Shown in pieces: positions 55,566-64,000 of a stretch of DNA of 64,000 bases. Position 1 is the first letter of the stretch, and every line of letters starts with the position of its first letter. The notes under the pieces are model-generated. The model made no database searches and was not told where the DNA came from. It saw only the letters and a program-made list of their open reading frames with translations. The stretch is from Hydrogenothermaceae bacterium (GTDB lineage: Bacteria; Aquificota; Aquificia; Aquificales; Hydrogenothermaceae), in contig JAOABH010000003.1 in the NCBI GenBank assembly GCA_026418455.1, positions 310,001 through 374,000 of the forward strand. Direction: 5' to 3'. A program made the translations under genes and the position numbers.

Positions 55566-57104
55566 TTACTCCTTATTTGTAAGTAATACTGAGGTTGGAT
55601 TTTCAAATAAATCTTTTTTCTTTCCTAAGATTTTTAGATTTAAATCTTTTAACTCATCAAGATATTCATCTCTTGTTAGTATATAAACTTTACCATTAGA
55701 AGTAAATTTCTTAACATCTTCTATACTATTTAAAGGTTCTATTCTCTTTTTTATATAGAACGAAAAAGCTGGATTATACCTTTTGTAGTATCCTACGGGT
55801 TTATTTCCATCTATGTATCTCATTAAATATCTTACTGAACTTTCTTTATCAATCTGTGGCATTATAACTCCGTATATAACTATACTCATTAATATACCTG
55901 AAGCTGATAGGCTTAATATGATTTTTCTTATATCTTTCTTAAAGTAAAAGTAAATGGCAATTAAACTACCAAGAAACAGTATAATAAAGTAGAGTGTGTA
56001 GTCTTTTAATATATACAGATGTTTGTCGTTGCTTACAGCAAAGTATAAACCTACTGAAATTATAAGAGTAAGCACAGAATAAAAAATAAGATTGTAAAGC
56101 ATTTTACTTTTCCTTATATCTAAGTTGTAAAGATAGAGTGCTATTAAAACAGCTAAGTGTGGATAAACTGGGACTGTGTAGTTTGGAAGTTTTGTTTTTG
56201 AGATAGCAAAAAATCCAGTGTATATAAAAACTACCAGAGATAGATAGACGATAAGAGAGTTATATTTTTCTCTCCATACAAATTTTATAACTTGAGGTAT
56301 AAAAATAGTGAAAGGTAACATTCCTACGAATACAAATATAAAAGTTATGACAAATAGACCACCGTGGCCTTCCATAGGATCCGAAAATCTACTTATGTTG
56401 TGTTTAAATAGGAACTCCTCTATCCAAACCCAATCTGTCTTAACACCGACAGCTATATACCAAGGTAAAGATATGGCTAATACTAATAGAGTACCTAAAG
56501 GTAGCTTCATATATTTCAAAAATCTAACATTCCTTTCTATAAATAGAAAAGTTAAAACTATCATAGATGGTAACACTATCCCTATTAATCCCTTTGTTAA
56601 AACTGAGAATCCAGTTGATATGTAAAAGATATAAATATATTTAGAACTTAAAGTTTTATAAAAAGCAAAGAACGACAAGAACGCTGAGGTCAAAAAGAAT
56701 ATTAAGTAAGGATCAGGAACAGCCATATGAAACTGGAATACAAGATGTATAGAAGATAATAGTATAAATGATGATATTATAGCTACTTCTCTATTTATAA
56801 ATTTTTGAGAAAATAGAAAAGTTATTAAAATAGTCAAACTACCGAATACAGCAGAAAAAAACCTTGCAGAAAACTCATTTATCCCAAAGATTTTGTAAGC
56901 CAACATCATAAACCAGTAATGAACTGGAGGTTTGTCTGTCCTAAGCTCATAGTTAAACGTGGGAACTACAAGATCACCTCTCTCAAGCATTTCCCTTGCA
57001 CAGCTTGCATTTTTAGCTTCATCAAGACTAAAAATTGATATGTTATAGGATCCAAAAATAAACAGAAAAAATGAAATCAAAAAAAGGGATATCTGTATCA
57101 TCAA
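55566..57104 (-). CDS. ArnT-like membrane glycosyltransferase
   Basis: 512 residues with about eleven or twelve membrane segments. First-loop motif SLDEAKNASCAREMLERGDLVVP and TDKPPVHYW carry the family's catalytic acidic residue and the KPP turn. It is a GT-C enzyme that moves a sugar from a polyprenyl phosphate donor to lipid A or a protein. It resembles the protein at 32227 in layout but has a complete N-terminal loop and a longer soluble tail. Followed by the aldo/keto reductase gene. Confidence 0.87.
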   Translation of the reverse strand: MMIQISLFLISFFLFIFGSYNISIFSLDEAKNASCAREMLERGDLVVPTFNYELRTDKPPVHYWFMMLAYKIFGINEFSARFFSAVFGSLTILITFLFSQKFINREVAIISSFILLSSIHLVFQFHMAVPDPYLIFFLTSAFLSFFAFYKTLSSKYIYIFYISTGFSVLTKGLIGIVLPSMIVLTFLFIERNVRFLKYMKLPLGTLLVLAISLPWYIAVGVKTDWVWIEEFLFKHNISRFSDPMEGHGGLFVITFIFVFVGMLPFTIFIPQVIKFVWREKYNSLIVYLSLVVFIYTGFFAISKTKLPNYTVPVYPHLAVLIALYLYNLDIRKSKMLYNLIFYSVLTLIISVGLYFAVSNDKHLYILKDYTLYFIILFLGSLIAIYFYFKKDIRKIILSLSASGILMSIVIYGVIMPQIDKESSVRYLMRYIDGNKPVGYYKRYNPAFSFYIKKRIEPLNSIEDVKKFTSNGKVYILTRDEYLDELKDLNLKILGKKKDLFENPTSVLLTNKE

Positions 57105-57188
57105 CCTTCCGATATAAGTTTTAGTTAGTATTATATCTTAATTTTTATGGTAAAATTAGATTAACTTATAAAACCATGAGGAGAAAAG

Positions 57189-58184
57189 ATGAAGGAGTTT
57201 ATACTTGATGGAAGAAAGTTCAATAAAAATCTGATTACAACAGCTATAGAATCTGGAGTAGATTACATTCTTATAACAGAAGATAAAGTTGAGGATGTGA
57301 AGAAACTTGGAAGGATAAAATTGGTAATTCAAGATAAAGAGGGAAATTTAACTGAGAATTTTATAATTGTAAAGATAGCAAATAAACAGGATGAAGAAAA
57401 AGCAGCATCTCTGGCAAAATCTGGAAAAAATGTGATAGTTCAAACAACAGACTGGACAATAATACCACTTGAAAACTTAATAGCCCAATCGCCTAACATA
57501 TACTGTTTTGTCAAAAATTTTGAAGAGGCGAAAACCGCAGTTGGAATCCTTGAAAAAGGTGTAAAAGGTGTTGTCTTACAGACAGATGATATAAATGAAG
57601 TAAAGAAGGTTGCAAAGGCTGTTAAAGAAGATACGGAAAAAGTAGAGCTTGTTAAAGCGAAAGTGACAGCTATCAAACCTGTAGGAATGGGTGACAGGGT
57701 TGCTGTAGATACAACTTCTCTTCTTAAAAGGGGAGAAGGTATGCTTGTAGGAAACTCTTCAGCAGGAATGATACTGGTTCATGCAGAAACAGAAGAGTCA
57801 GAGTATGTTGCATCAAGACCTTTTAGAGTTAATGCCGGAGCAGTCCATATGTACACAAGGGTTCCCGGTGGTAAGACTGTGTATCTAAGTGAGATATCAG
57901 CCGGGAGAGAAGTTATGGTTTATGATAAAGATGGAAACGGTAGAGTTGTGTATGTAGGGAGAGCGAAGGTTGAGAGAAGACCGATGTTACTTATTGAAGC
58001 CGTGTATGATAATAAAAAATTATCAGCTGTTTTACAGAATGCTGAGACAATAAGAGTTGTTAAATCAGATGGTACTCCTATATCCGTGGTTGACTTACAG
58101 GTGGGGGATGAGATATTAGGTTATGTGGAAGAGGCAGGTAGACATTTCGGGATGAAGGTGGAAGAAACGATTTTGGAGAAGTAA
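57189..58184 (+). CDS. aroB': 3-dehydroquinate synthase II (archaeal type)
   Basis: 331 residues. The type II enzyme uses 2-amino-3,7-dideoxy-D-threo-hept-6-ulosonate, made by a partner aldolase, instead of DAHP. Motifs seen: KEFILDGRKFNK at the start, VGMGDRVAVDTTSLL, GMLVGNSSAGM, then SRPFRVNAGAVHMYTRVPG and YLSEISAG. It bears no relation to the normal AroB. It therefore points to the archaeal route into the shikimate pathway in this bacterium. The start is ATG 57189 with a gaggag upstream; it precedes the MlaD-like gene by one base. Confidence 0.92.
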   Translation: MKEFILDGRKFNKNLITTAIESGVDYILITEDKVEDVKKLGRIKLVIQDKEGNLTENFIIVKIANKQDEEKAASLAKSGKNVIVQTTDWTIIPLENLIAQSPNIYCFVKNFEEAKTAVGILEKGVKGVVLQTDDINEVKKVAKAVKEDTEKVELVKAKVTAIKPVGMGDRVAVDTTSLLKRGEGMLVGNSSAGMILVHAETEESEYVASRPFRVNAGAVHMYTRVPGGKTVYLSEISAGREVMVYDKDGNGRVVYVGRAKVERRPMLLIEAVYDNKKLSAVLQNAETIRVVKSDGTPISVVDLQVGDEILGYVEEAGRHFGMKVEETILEK

Positions 58185-58185
58185 A

Positions 58186-59733
58186 ATGAATCAATCTGTC
58201 AAAGTAGGAATATTTACACTTTTAGTTTTAGGTTTGTTGGGATTTTTGATTATAAAACTCGGAGACAGAGAGTTCGGTGTTGAGTATAACCATTACTATG
58301 TATATTTTGATGATGCTCAAGGTTTATCAAAGGGAGCTGACATTCAGGTTAGGGGAGTAAAAGCCGGAAAAGTTGAGGATATAACATTTGAAGATGGTAA
58401 AGTTAAAGCACTTTTAAAAGTTAGACAAGAGATACCTATATACAAAGATGCAAAAGTTATAATAAAGACATACGGACTTATGGGAGATAAGTATGTGTAT
58501 ATTGACCCAGGAAATCCGTCATCGGGTAATTTGGCTTCCCAAGGAGTTATAGAAACCACATATAGGTATGCTCAAACTGAAGATATGATAAATCAGATTG
58601 GAGAAGCTTCTAAGAAGTTTGCTCTACTGATAGACAGCCTTAATAAAGCTATCGGAGAGGGACAACTTCAAAAGCTTATACAGGATTTTGATAGGTTTGC
58701 ATACAATGCAGGAGATATTGTGGTTGAGAATAAAGAAGATATAAGAAAATCTATTGAAAATATAAGGGCTATTACCGCAGAGATAAGGAGAACATTACCA
58801 TCCATAACAGAGAATCTTGATAAAACCTTGGAAAATACAAAGAATATAACAGCTGAAAATAGAGAGGATATCAGAAAACTTATCGCAAATTTAAAAGACC
58901 TATCTGTTTCTCTCAAAGAAAAAGCTCCACAAACACTTGATGCTATTGACAAAGCGGCAACTCAGATTGAGCAAACTGTAGGGGAAAACAGGTCAGACCT
59001 TAAACTTAGTATTAGAAATATAAAGGAAGCATCGGATAAACTTAACCAGATACTTGCAAAGGTTAATGAAGGACAGGGAACTATCGGTAAACTTGTTAAC
59101 GAAGACACTCTCTACAATAATGTAAATGAGGGAGTTAAATCTTTCTCAAAACCATTTAAAGTTGTAAACGAGTCTACACTTGAGATATACATGGGTGGAG
59201 AAAAACATACAGGAAATGAAGAGACAAAGGCTGGGTTTGCAGCAGCTTTTATACCTACAGATGATAGATATTACTATGTAGGAATTCTATCAAACTCTAA
59301 AGGTTATGTAGATAAAAAAGAGGAAGTTACATCTAACGGTATAACTACAACTTCTGTTACACGTAGATATGGAATACTTTTTGATTTACAGTATGCAAGG
59401 AAGATACTTAACTTTGGAGAGAGACAGCTCTGGGTTAGATTTGGTATAAAGGACTCTTCTGCTGATTTGGGAGCAGATTTAAAACTCTCTCAAAACTTGA
59501 AATTGGTTTCAGATGTCTATAAATTTAACAGAAAAGATTTAGTAGGGGAACCTAACAATCCACAGGTTGATGTTGGATTTGAGTATAGATTTGCTGGTTT
59601 ACCTGTGTTTATAAGATTTGGCGGGTCTGACCTTGCCAACAGTAAAGTTAGGGGAGTTTATATAGGTGGAGGATTCGTATTTACAGATGACTACCTGAAA
59701 TATCTCTTAGGCTCTTTACCAAAAATTAGATAG
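58186..59733 (+). CDS. MlaD/MCE-family lipid-transport protein
   Basis: 515 residues. One N-terminal membrane helix (VGIFTLLVLGLLGFLIIKLG), an MCE domain (YVYFDDAQGLSKGADIQVRGVKAGKVEDI, then YGLMGDKYVYIDPG), a long helical part with repeated NI.AE motifs (residues about 130-300), and a C-terminal beta-rich part that ends like an outer-membrane barrel (VDVGFEYRFAGLPVFIRFGGS). It should hand lipids between the two membranes together with an MlaEF permease; an MlaF-type ATPase is at 22894. The barrel-like tail is unusual for MlaD and typical of the longer MCE proteins. Confidence 0.85.
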   Translation: MNQSVKVGIFTLLVLGLLGFLIIKLGDREFGVEYNHYYVYFDDAQGLSKGADIQVRGVKAGKVEDITFEDGKVKALLKVRQEIPIYKDAKVIIKTYGLMGDKYVYIDPGNPSSGNLASQGVIETTYRYAQTEDMINQIGEASKKFALLIDSLNKAIGEGQLQKLIQDFDRFAYNAGDIVVENKEDIRKSIENIRAITAEIRRTLPSITENLDKTLENTKNITAENREDIRKLIANLKDLSVSLKEKAPQTLDAIDKAATQIEQTVGENRSDLKLSIRNIKEASDKLNQILAKVNEGQGTIGKLVNEDTLYNNVNEGVKSFSKPFKVVNESTLEIYMGGEKHTGNEETKAGFAAAFIPTDDRYYYVGILSNSKGYVDKKEEVTSNGITTTSVTRRYGILFDLQYARKILNFGERQLWVRFGIKDSSADLGADLKLSQNLKLVSDVYKFNRKDLVGEPNNPQVDVGFEYRFAGLPVFIRFGGSDLANSKVRGVYIGGGFVFTDDYLKYLLGSLPKIR

Positions 59734-59743
59734 GAGTGAGTAT

Positions 59744-60448
59744 ATGAAGAGAGAGAAGATTAGTATAGATAAAGAGAAAGCTTTAAAGGAGATAGATGTT
59801 TTCAGCTCCCTTAAAGAGGAAGAGATAAAAGGGATAGAAGATCTCTTTATTGTTAAACATTATAGAAAGGGAGACTATATATTCTACGAAGGAGATAAGG
59901 AACCGGGGATATTTTTTGTGATAGATGGGATAGTGAAACTTATAAAAGAAACATCGGAAGGTAAAACGGTTATATTACAGCTTATTACAAAGGGTGAAAG
60001 TTTTGGTTGGCTTGTGATGAAGGGAAGTAAGCCATCAAGTACTTACTCTGCTCAAGCTTTGGTTGATACAGCAGTTTTATATATATCTAACAACGATTTC
60101 TTAAAGCTTTTACTTATGTATCCTGCATTGGCTGTTAGAATAACCTGTGATGCTACAAAGAGGATACTGGAAGCTTATGATAGGTTGAAGAGTTTGGCAG
60201 TTGAGAAAGTTGAAGGGAGGATAGCAAATCTTCTTCTTGAACTTGCAGATAAGATAGGGGATCCGGATAAAGATAAGATAACTATAAATGCCCCGATAAC
60301 AAGACAGGATATAGCTGAGATGGCAGGAACCACAGTGGAAACAGCAATCAGAATAATAAGCAGATGGAAGAAGGAGGGGATTTTAGATACAGAAAGAGGA
60401 AAGATAGAGATATACGATATTGATTTTCTTGAAGATATAGTTTCATAA
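59744..60448 (+). CDS. Crp/Fnr-family transcription regulator
   Basis: 234 residues. Cyclic-nucleotide-like sensor domain (IEDLFIVKHYRKGDYIFYEGDKEPGIFFVIDGIVKLIK) and C-terminal HTH_Crp (ITRQDIAEMAGTTVETAIRIISRWKKEGIL). There are no N-terminal cysteines of the Fnr iron-sulfur type, so it probably senses another ligand. It lies eleven bases after the MlaD-like gene and 130 before the efflux operon, either of which it may control. Confidence 0.88.
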   Translation: MKREKISIDKEKALKEIDVFSSLKEEEIKGIEDLFIVKHYRKGDYIFYEGDKEPGIFFVIDGIVKLIKETSEGKTVILQLITKGESFGWLVMKGSKPSSTYSAQALVDTAVLYISNNDFLKLLLMYPALAVRITCDATKRILEAYDRLKSLAVEKVEGRIANLLLELADKIGDPDKDKITINAPITRQDIAEMAGTTVETAIRIISRWKKEGILDTERGKIEIYDIDFLEDIVS

Positions 60449-60544
60449 TTTATCTAAATTGGGATTTGGGAGTAGATTTATAGTCTGAGTCTATGTTTAA
60501 AATCAGTATTGAAATCTTGATTTGTATTATAATATATAAATATT

Positions 60545-60562
60545 AGAATATTTGAATATTCT
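60545..60562. promoter_or_regulatory. 18-bp perfect palindrome (operator candidate) before tolC
   Basis: AGAATATT-TG-AATATTCT is a perfect inverted repeat 17 bases upstream of the tolC-like start. TATAAT at 60528-60533 lies just before it, so the palindrome would cover the transcription start and could bind a repressor. The centre does not fit the usual Crp/Fnr consensus. Apart from this, the 131-base gap shows nothing. Confidence 0.45.
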
Positions 60563-60579
60563 TATAAAAGAGGTGAGAT

Positions 60580-61962
60580 ATGAGGAAGATAGGCTTTTTT
60601 GCATTATCGGTTTTGATACTTCAACCTACTTTTGGTAAAGAGATAACATTGGAAGAGGCTATACAGCAAGGTTTAAGAGATAATTATGAGGTAAAGGCTT
60701 CAGAGAGTGCTGTAAAATCAAAAGAGTATATGTATGAATCTACAAAGGGCTATAGACTACCTTCTATAACTTTCTCCGAGATGTTTATTAGGACTAATGA
60801 ACCAGGCTATGCAATGTGGAATACCATGAGTCAGAAGAAACTTGATTTTATGACATCTTCTAAGTTTGTAGATATGACTGCGTTAAATCCTATGTTTGGT
60901 GGTATATTCTCTAAACCTTCTTATCCGGAAGTTAACAGCTGGAGAACTAAGATAGAGCTTCAGCTTCCTATATATACCGGTGGAAAAATAGAAAGTGGTA
61001 TATATATGCAAAAAAAAGATTATGAATCTTCTCAGAAGGAGTATATAAGGTCTAAGGAGAAGGCTATATACGATATATCAAAGGCATACTACGGTGCCTT
61101 ACTTGCTAAAGAAGCGATAAATCTTGCAAATCAAGCATACAAGGATGTGGAGAAACATTACAACACAGCAAAAAGTATGGTTGCCAACGGTCTTGCAATT
61201 CCGGCTGATGAGTTAAGAGCAAAGGTGTATCTTGAAGATGTTAAAAGTAAGATAAGAGAGGCAGAGAACAACTATAAGATAGCAAAGAAAGGGCTACTAC
61301 TTGCGATGGGTGATGATAAAACAGACCCAAACAGTATAGATGTCATAGGAGAGTTGAAATGTGATGCTATTAATCAAAGTCCAGAGGAGTTCCAAAACTA
61401 TGCTTTATCTAACAGGGCTGACTTACTTGCAGTAAGAGATAAAGTTATGATTGCTAAGAAGATGATAGATCTGAACAAATCGGATATGCTTCCAACAGTT
61501 GGTGCTTTTGCTTCCTACGAGATGAATGACAGTAAGTTGTTGCCTGGAAATGAGGGAAAGTGGTGGATGGCAGGCTTTGCTCTTAACTGGAAGATATTTG
61601 ATGGTTTAACTTCATTCAATAAATACAGAAGTGCAAAAGAGATGTATAACCAGTATAAACAGCAGGAAAAAGGCTTTGAAGAGTTTATAAAGTTCAGTGT
61701 CTATAAAGCTTATAAAGAGTATGAGGTTCAATTTGATAAGTTAAAAACAGCAGAAGAAAATTTAAAGTATGCCACAGAAGTTTTGAAGATAACAGAAACA
61801 AGATATAAGAATCAGCTTGCATCTATGATAGACCTGTTGGATACACAAACTCTTTACGACAAGATAAAGTTTGAGAGATCTCAAGCAAATTATAACTGCA
61901 AACTTTCAACCTTAGAACTTATGTATCAAAGTGGAATGTTGATAAATCAAATAAAAAATTAG
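60580..61962 (+). CDS. TolC-type outer-membrane efflux channel
   Basis: 460 residues. Signal peptide ending near TFGKE, then the two internally repeated TolC halves, each with a long coiled-coil (AIYDISKAYYGALLAKEAINLANQAYKD, and AYKEYEVQFDKLKTAEENLKYA) and barrel strands (IELQLPIYTGGKIESG). It forms the outer-membrane exit duct for the membrane-fusion and RND proteins encoded next. The genes are 12 and 2 bases apart, so all three are one operon. Confidence 0.9.
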   Translation: MRKIGFFALSVLILQPTFGKEITLEEAIQQGLRDNYEVKASESAVKSKEYMYESTKGYRLPSITFSEMFIRTNEPGYAMWNTMSQKKLDFMTSSKFVDMTALNPMFGGIFSKPSYPEVNSWRTKIELQLPIYTGGKIESGIYMQKKDYESSQKEYIRSKEKAIYDISKAYYGALLAKEAINLANQAYKDVEKHYNTAKSMVANGLAIPADELRAKVYLEDVKSKIREAENNYKIAKKGLLLAMGDDKTDPNSIDVIGELKCDAINQSPEEFQNYALSNRADLLAVRDKVMIAKKMIDLNKSDMLPTVGAFASYEMNDSKLLPGNEGKWWMAGFALNWKIFDGLTSFNKYRSAKEMYNQYKQQEKGFEEFIKFSVYKAYKEYEVQFDKLKTAEENLKYATEVLKITETRYKNQLASMIDLLDTQTLYDKIKFERSQANYNCKLSTLELMYQSGMLINQIKN

Positions 61963-61974
61963 AGAGGTGAGAGT

Positions 61975-63144
61975 ATGAAGATGAGTAAGCCTGTTAAGTT
62001 TGTATTATTTTTTATCCTGCCTATAGCTATTTTTATACTTTGGCTTGGAGGTTTTATAGGACATAGGGTTGAGCCAGGAGAAGCTGAAGATAGAGGAAAA
62101 GTTATAACAGGTTTGGAGATAGCAGTGGTCCAACTAGAGGAGGTGACCCAATACTATAAAGCTGACGGAAATATATCAGGAGAGAATAATGCAAAGGTCT
62201 CTACAAAATGGATGGGAAGAATTTTGAATATATATGTTAGAGAAGGTGATTATGTAAAAGCAGGACAGATTCTTGCAAAGATAGATAACTCTGAAGTTAT
62301 TCAGCAAAAAAACGAAGCTTTAGCCGGAATGGAAGAGCTATCAAAGGCGAGAGAGGAAGCTTTAGCAGCTAAGAAGGCAGCTGTTGAAAACTACGAATTT
62401 GCAAAAAGAACATACGAAAGATTTAAAAATCTTTATCAGGAAAATGCAGTTTCAAAGCAGCAACTTGAAGAGATAGAAACTAAGATGATAGCTGCAAAAT
62501 CTATGGTTGACCAAGTTAATGCAAAGCTTGCTCAGATAGATGCAAAGGAGAAACAGATAAGAGCCAAAATAGCTCAAGTTGATATAGCAGTTGGGTATGG
62601 GGAAGTTAGGGCTCCTTTTGATGGTTATATAGTTAAAAAGATGATGGATGAAGGAGATATGGCTGCTCCTGGTATGCCTATATTTATAGTGGGAGATAAG
62701 AGACTACAGTTTATAGCATACCTTGATGAATCTCTACTTGATAAAGTGAAGATAGGTGATGAGTATGAGATAGAGATTGGAGATAAAAGAATTAGGTCAA
62801 AAGTTATTGAAAAAAACAGTAATATCAATCCTATGAACAGGACATTTACAGTTAAACTTGATATTCCTTATGATGAGAACTTAACTTCCGGAATGTATGG
62901 AAAGCTATACATACCTACGGCTAAAGTTCAAAAAGTCCTTGTGCCAAAAACTGCTGTATTTAAATGGGGACAGCTTACAGCAGTCTATACAGTTGGCAAG
63001 GATGGAACTATAAAGTTAACTTATGTGAAAACAGGGGAAGATTATGGTGATAAAGTTGAGATTGTTGCAGGGTTAGAGCCTGGAACAAAGATAGTAGTGA
63101 AGGATGTTGAAAAAGCCTGTGACGGATGTAAGCTGGGAGGTTAA
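61975..63144 (+). CDS. RND efflux membrane-fusion protein
   Basis: 389 residues. An N-terminal membrane anchor, a split lipoyl domain (NAKVSTKWMGRILNIYVREGDYVKAGQILAKID), a long alpha-hairpin (residues about 110-185), the second lipoyl half (YGEVRAPFDGYIVKKMMDEGDM), a beta-barrel and a membrane-proximal domain (VAGLEPGTKIVV). Near the end is CDGCKLGG with two cysteines that could bind a metal; that suggests, but does not prove, a metal-related export role. Confidence 0.9.
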   Translation: MKMSKPVKFVLFFILPIAIFILWLGGFIGHRVEPGEAEDRGKVITGLEIAVVQLEEVTQYYKADGNISGENNAKVSTKWMGRILNIYVREGDYVKAGQILAKIDNSEVIQQKNEALAGMEELSKAREEALAAKKAAVENYEFAKRTYERFKNLYQENAVSKQQLEEIETKMIAAKSMVDQVNAKLAQIDAKEKQIRAKIAQVDIAVGYGEVRAPFDGYIVKKMMDEGDMAAPGMPIFIVGDKRLQFIAYLDESLLDKVKIGDEYEIEIGDKRIRSKVIEKNSNINPMNRTFTVKLDIPYDENLTSGMYGKLYIPTAKVQKVLVPKTAVFKWGQLTAVYTVGKDGTIKLTYVKTGEDYGDKVEIVAGLEPGTKIVVKDVEKACDGCKLGG

Positions 63145-63146
63145 GT

Positions 63147-64000
63147 ATGGAAAAGATTGGACTTGCAGGTAAGATTGCTAAATACTTTTTAAACTCAAAA
63201 CTTACACCTCTTATGGTGCTTGCATCCCTACTTTTGGGATTTTTTGCTGTCTTTACGACTTCAAGAGATGAAGAGCCTCAGATAGTTGTTCCTATGATAG
63301 ATATAATGGTACCTTACCCAGGTGCCAAATCTAAGGAAGTGAATAACCTTGCTGTAAAACCTCTTGAAAAACTTATGTGGGAAATTCCGGATGTTGAGTA
63401 TGTTTACTCCTATGCTTCTGATGGATTTGGAATAGTCACAGTTAGATTTAAAGTAGGAGCAAATCCGGAAGACAGTTTGGTAAAACTTTACTCTAAGGTT
63501 ATGTCAAACTATCATATGATGCCAAAGGGTGCTATGAACCCTATTATAAAACCAAAATCAATAGATGACGTTCCTATATTGGCAATAACTCTCCACAGTG
63601 ATAGATACTCATCTTACGATTTAAGAAGAGTTGCAGAAGTTGTTGAAGATGAGATAAAGAAGGTTGTAAATGTATCAGAGACGACCATAATAGGTTCAAA
63701 TCCAAGACAGATATCCGTCTATTTTGATCCTGTGAAACTAAATGCCTACAATATAATGTTACCTCAGGTTGTCCAAGCCATTGAGAATGCCAATTTTTCA
63801 CTACCTTCCGGAGAGTTTGATAAAGATAACTACAGATATAAGGTAAGAACAGGTTCCTTTTTAAAATCAAAAGAGGATGTTGAAAATATCGTTGTAGCTG
63901 TTTACAACGGCTCACCTGTGAAAATAAAAGATGTTGCAAAAGTTGAAGATGGAGAAGGTGAGATAACAAACTACACACAGTTTGGATATGGACAGGCAGA
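63147..64000 (+). CDS. RND efflux transporter permease, 5' part (runs off the window)
   Basis: Begins at ATG 63147 with gggaggttaag upstream and stays open to the window edge, 284 codons so far. The protein starts MEKIGLAGKIAKYFLNS and has the first helix (LTPLMVLASLLLGFFAV), the R-DEEPQIVVPMIDI periplasmic loop motif, and PYPGAKSKEVNNLAVKPLEK with the porter-domain pattern of AcrB-type exporters. The DEEPQI and PGA motifs place it in the HME/AcrB superfamily. Its substrate is not clear. Confidence 0.9.
   Translation, partial: MEKIGLAGKIAKYFLNSKLTPLMVLASLLLGFFAVFTTSRDEEPQIVVPMIDIMVPYPGAKSKEVNNLAVKPLEKLMWEIPDVEYVYSYASDGFGIVTVRFKVGANPEDSLVKLYSKVMSNYHMMPKGAMNPIIKPKSIDDVPILAITLHSDRYSSYDLRRVAEVVEDEIKKVVNVSETTIIGSNPRQISVYFDPVKLNAYNIMLPQVVQAIENANFSLPSGEFDKDNYRYKVRTGSFLKSKEDVENIVVAVYNGSPVKIKDVAKVEDGEGEITNYTQFGYGQA

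Overview
The window is a gene-dense, AT-rich stretch of a bacterial chromosome, most likely from the Aquificota, family Hydrogenothermaceae (Sulfurihydrogenibium or a close relative). This rests on gene content read by eye, not on a database search: a five-subunit 2-oxoacid:ferredoxin oxidoreductase of the kind used in the reductive TCA cycle, an archaeal-type 3-dehydroquinate synthase II, an archaeal-type riboflavin reductase, an outer membrane with LPS-type genes, and a split F-ATPase operon with b and b' subunits. I found no rRNA, tRNA or CRISPR array.

Region 1 (1-11.2 kb) is the most coherent block and looks like a carbon-acquisition and CO2-fixation island. Two closely related small ferredoxin subunits (42 and 7493) flank a six-gene operon. 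That operon holds dabB (2451) and dabA (4616), the two parts of a DAB-type inorganic carbon pump with its zinc-site residues intact. With them are a COG0523 metallochaperone-like GTPase, an orphan protein resembling the central domain of glutamate synthase, a mini antiporter-like membrane protein, and a small acidic protein. The complete delta-epsilon-alpha-beta-gamma oxidoreductase follows at 7493-11181 and ends at a C6/G6 terminator.

Region 2 (11.2-32.2 kb) is housekeeping and biosynthesis: RelA/SpoT, PabC, DacB, HisA, ilvB-ilvN-(secreted protein)-ilvC, a CDP-alcohol phosphatidyltransferase, the RibD-type reductase, MoaD, DUF2784, GmhB, an MlaF-type ATPase, ThrC and PanE. It also holds a YIP1-like protein beside a HEPN/MNT toxin-antitoxin pair, DapD, a FlhB-tail/FliK-like pair with no flagellar genes nearby, PheA, a secreted coiled-coil protein and a group 2 sigma factor.

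Region 3 (32.2-42.6 kb) has a minus-strand envelope operon (deacetylase, GT4 glycosyltransferase, MsbA-like ABC exporter, ArnT-like transferase), followed by NfeD, MutL, a 28-codon ORF and GlnD. Region 4 (42.6-52.2 kb) has a pilin gene remnant, feoAB, an M50 protease, and the ATP synthase genes b', b, delta, alpha, gamma, beta. After atpD lies a small decay island (51515-52233): a TnpB-like tail, a strongly structured RNA-like segment with a possible pseudoknot, a 27-residue membrane peptide and a frameshifted nucleotidyltransferase.

Region 5 (52.2-64 kb) holds TsaD, CtpA, an aldo/keto reductase, a second ArnT-like transferase, 3-dehydroquinate synthase II, an MlaD-like protein, a Crp/Fnr regulator, and a TolC-MFP-RND efflux operon that runs off the edge. 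Extended -10 promoters (TGNTATAAT) recur at several operon starts.
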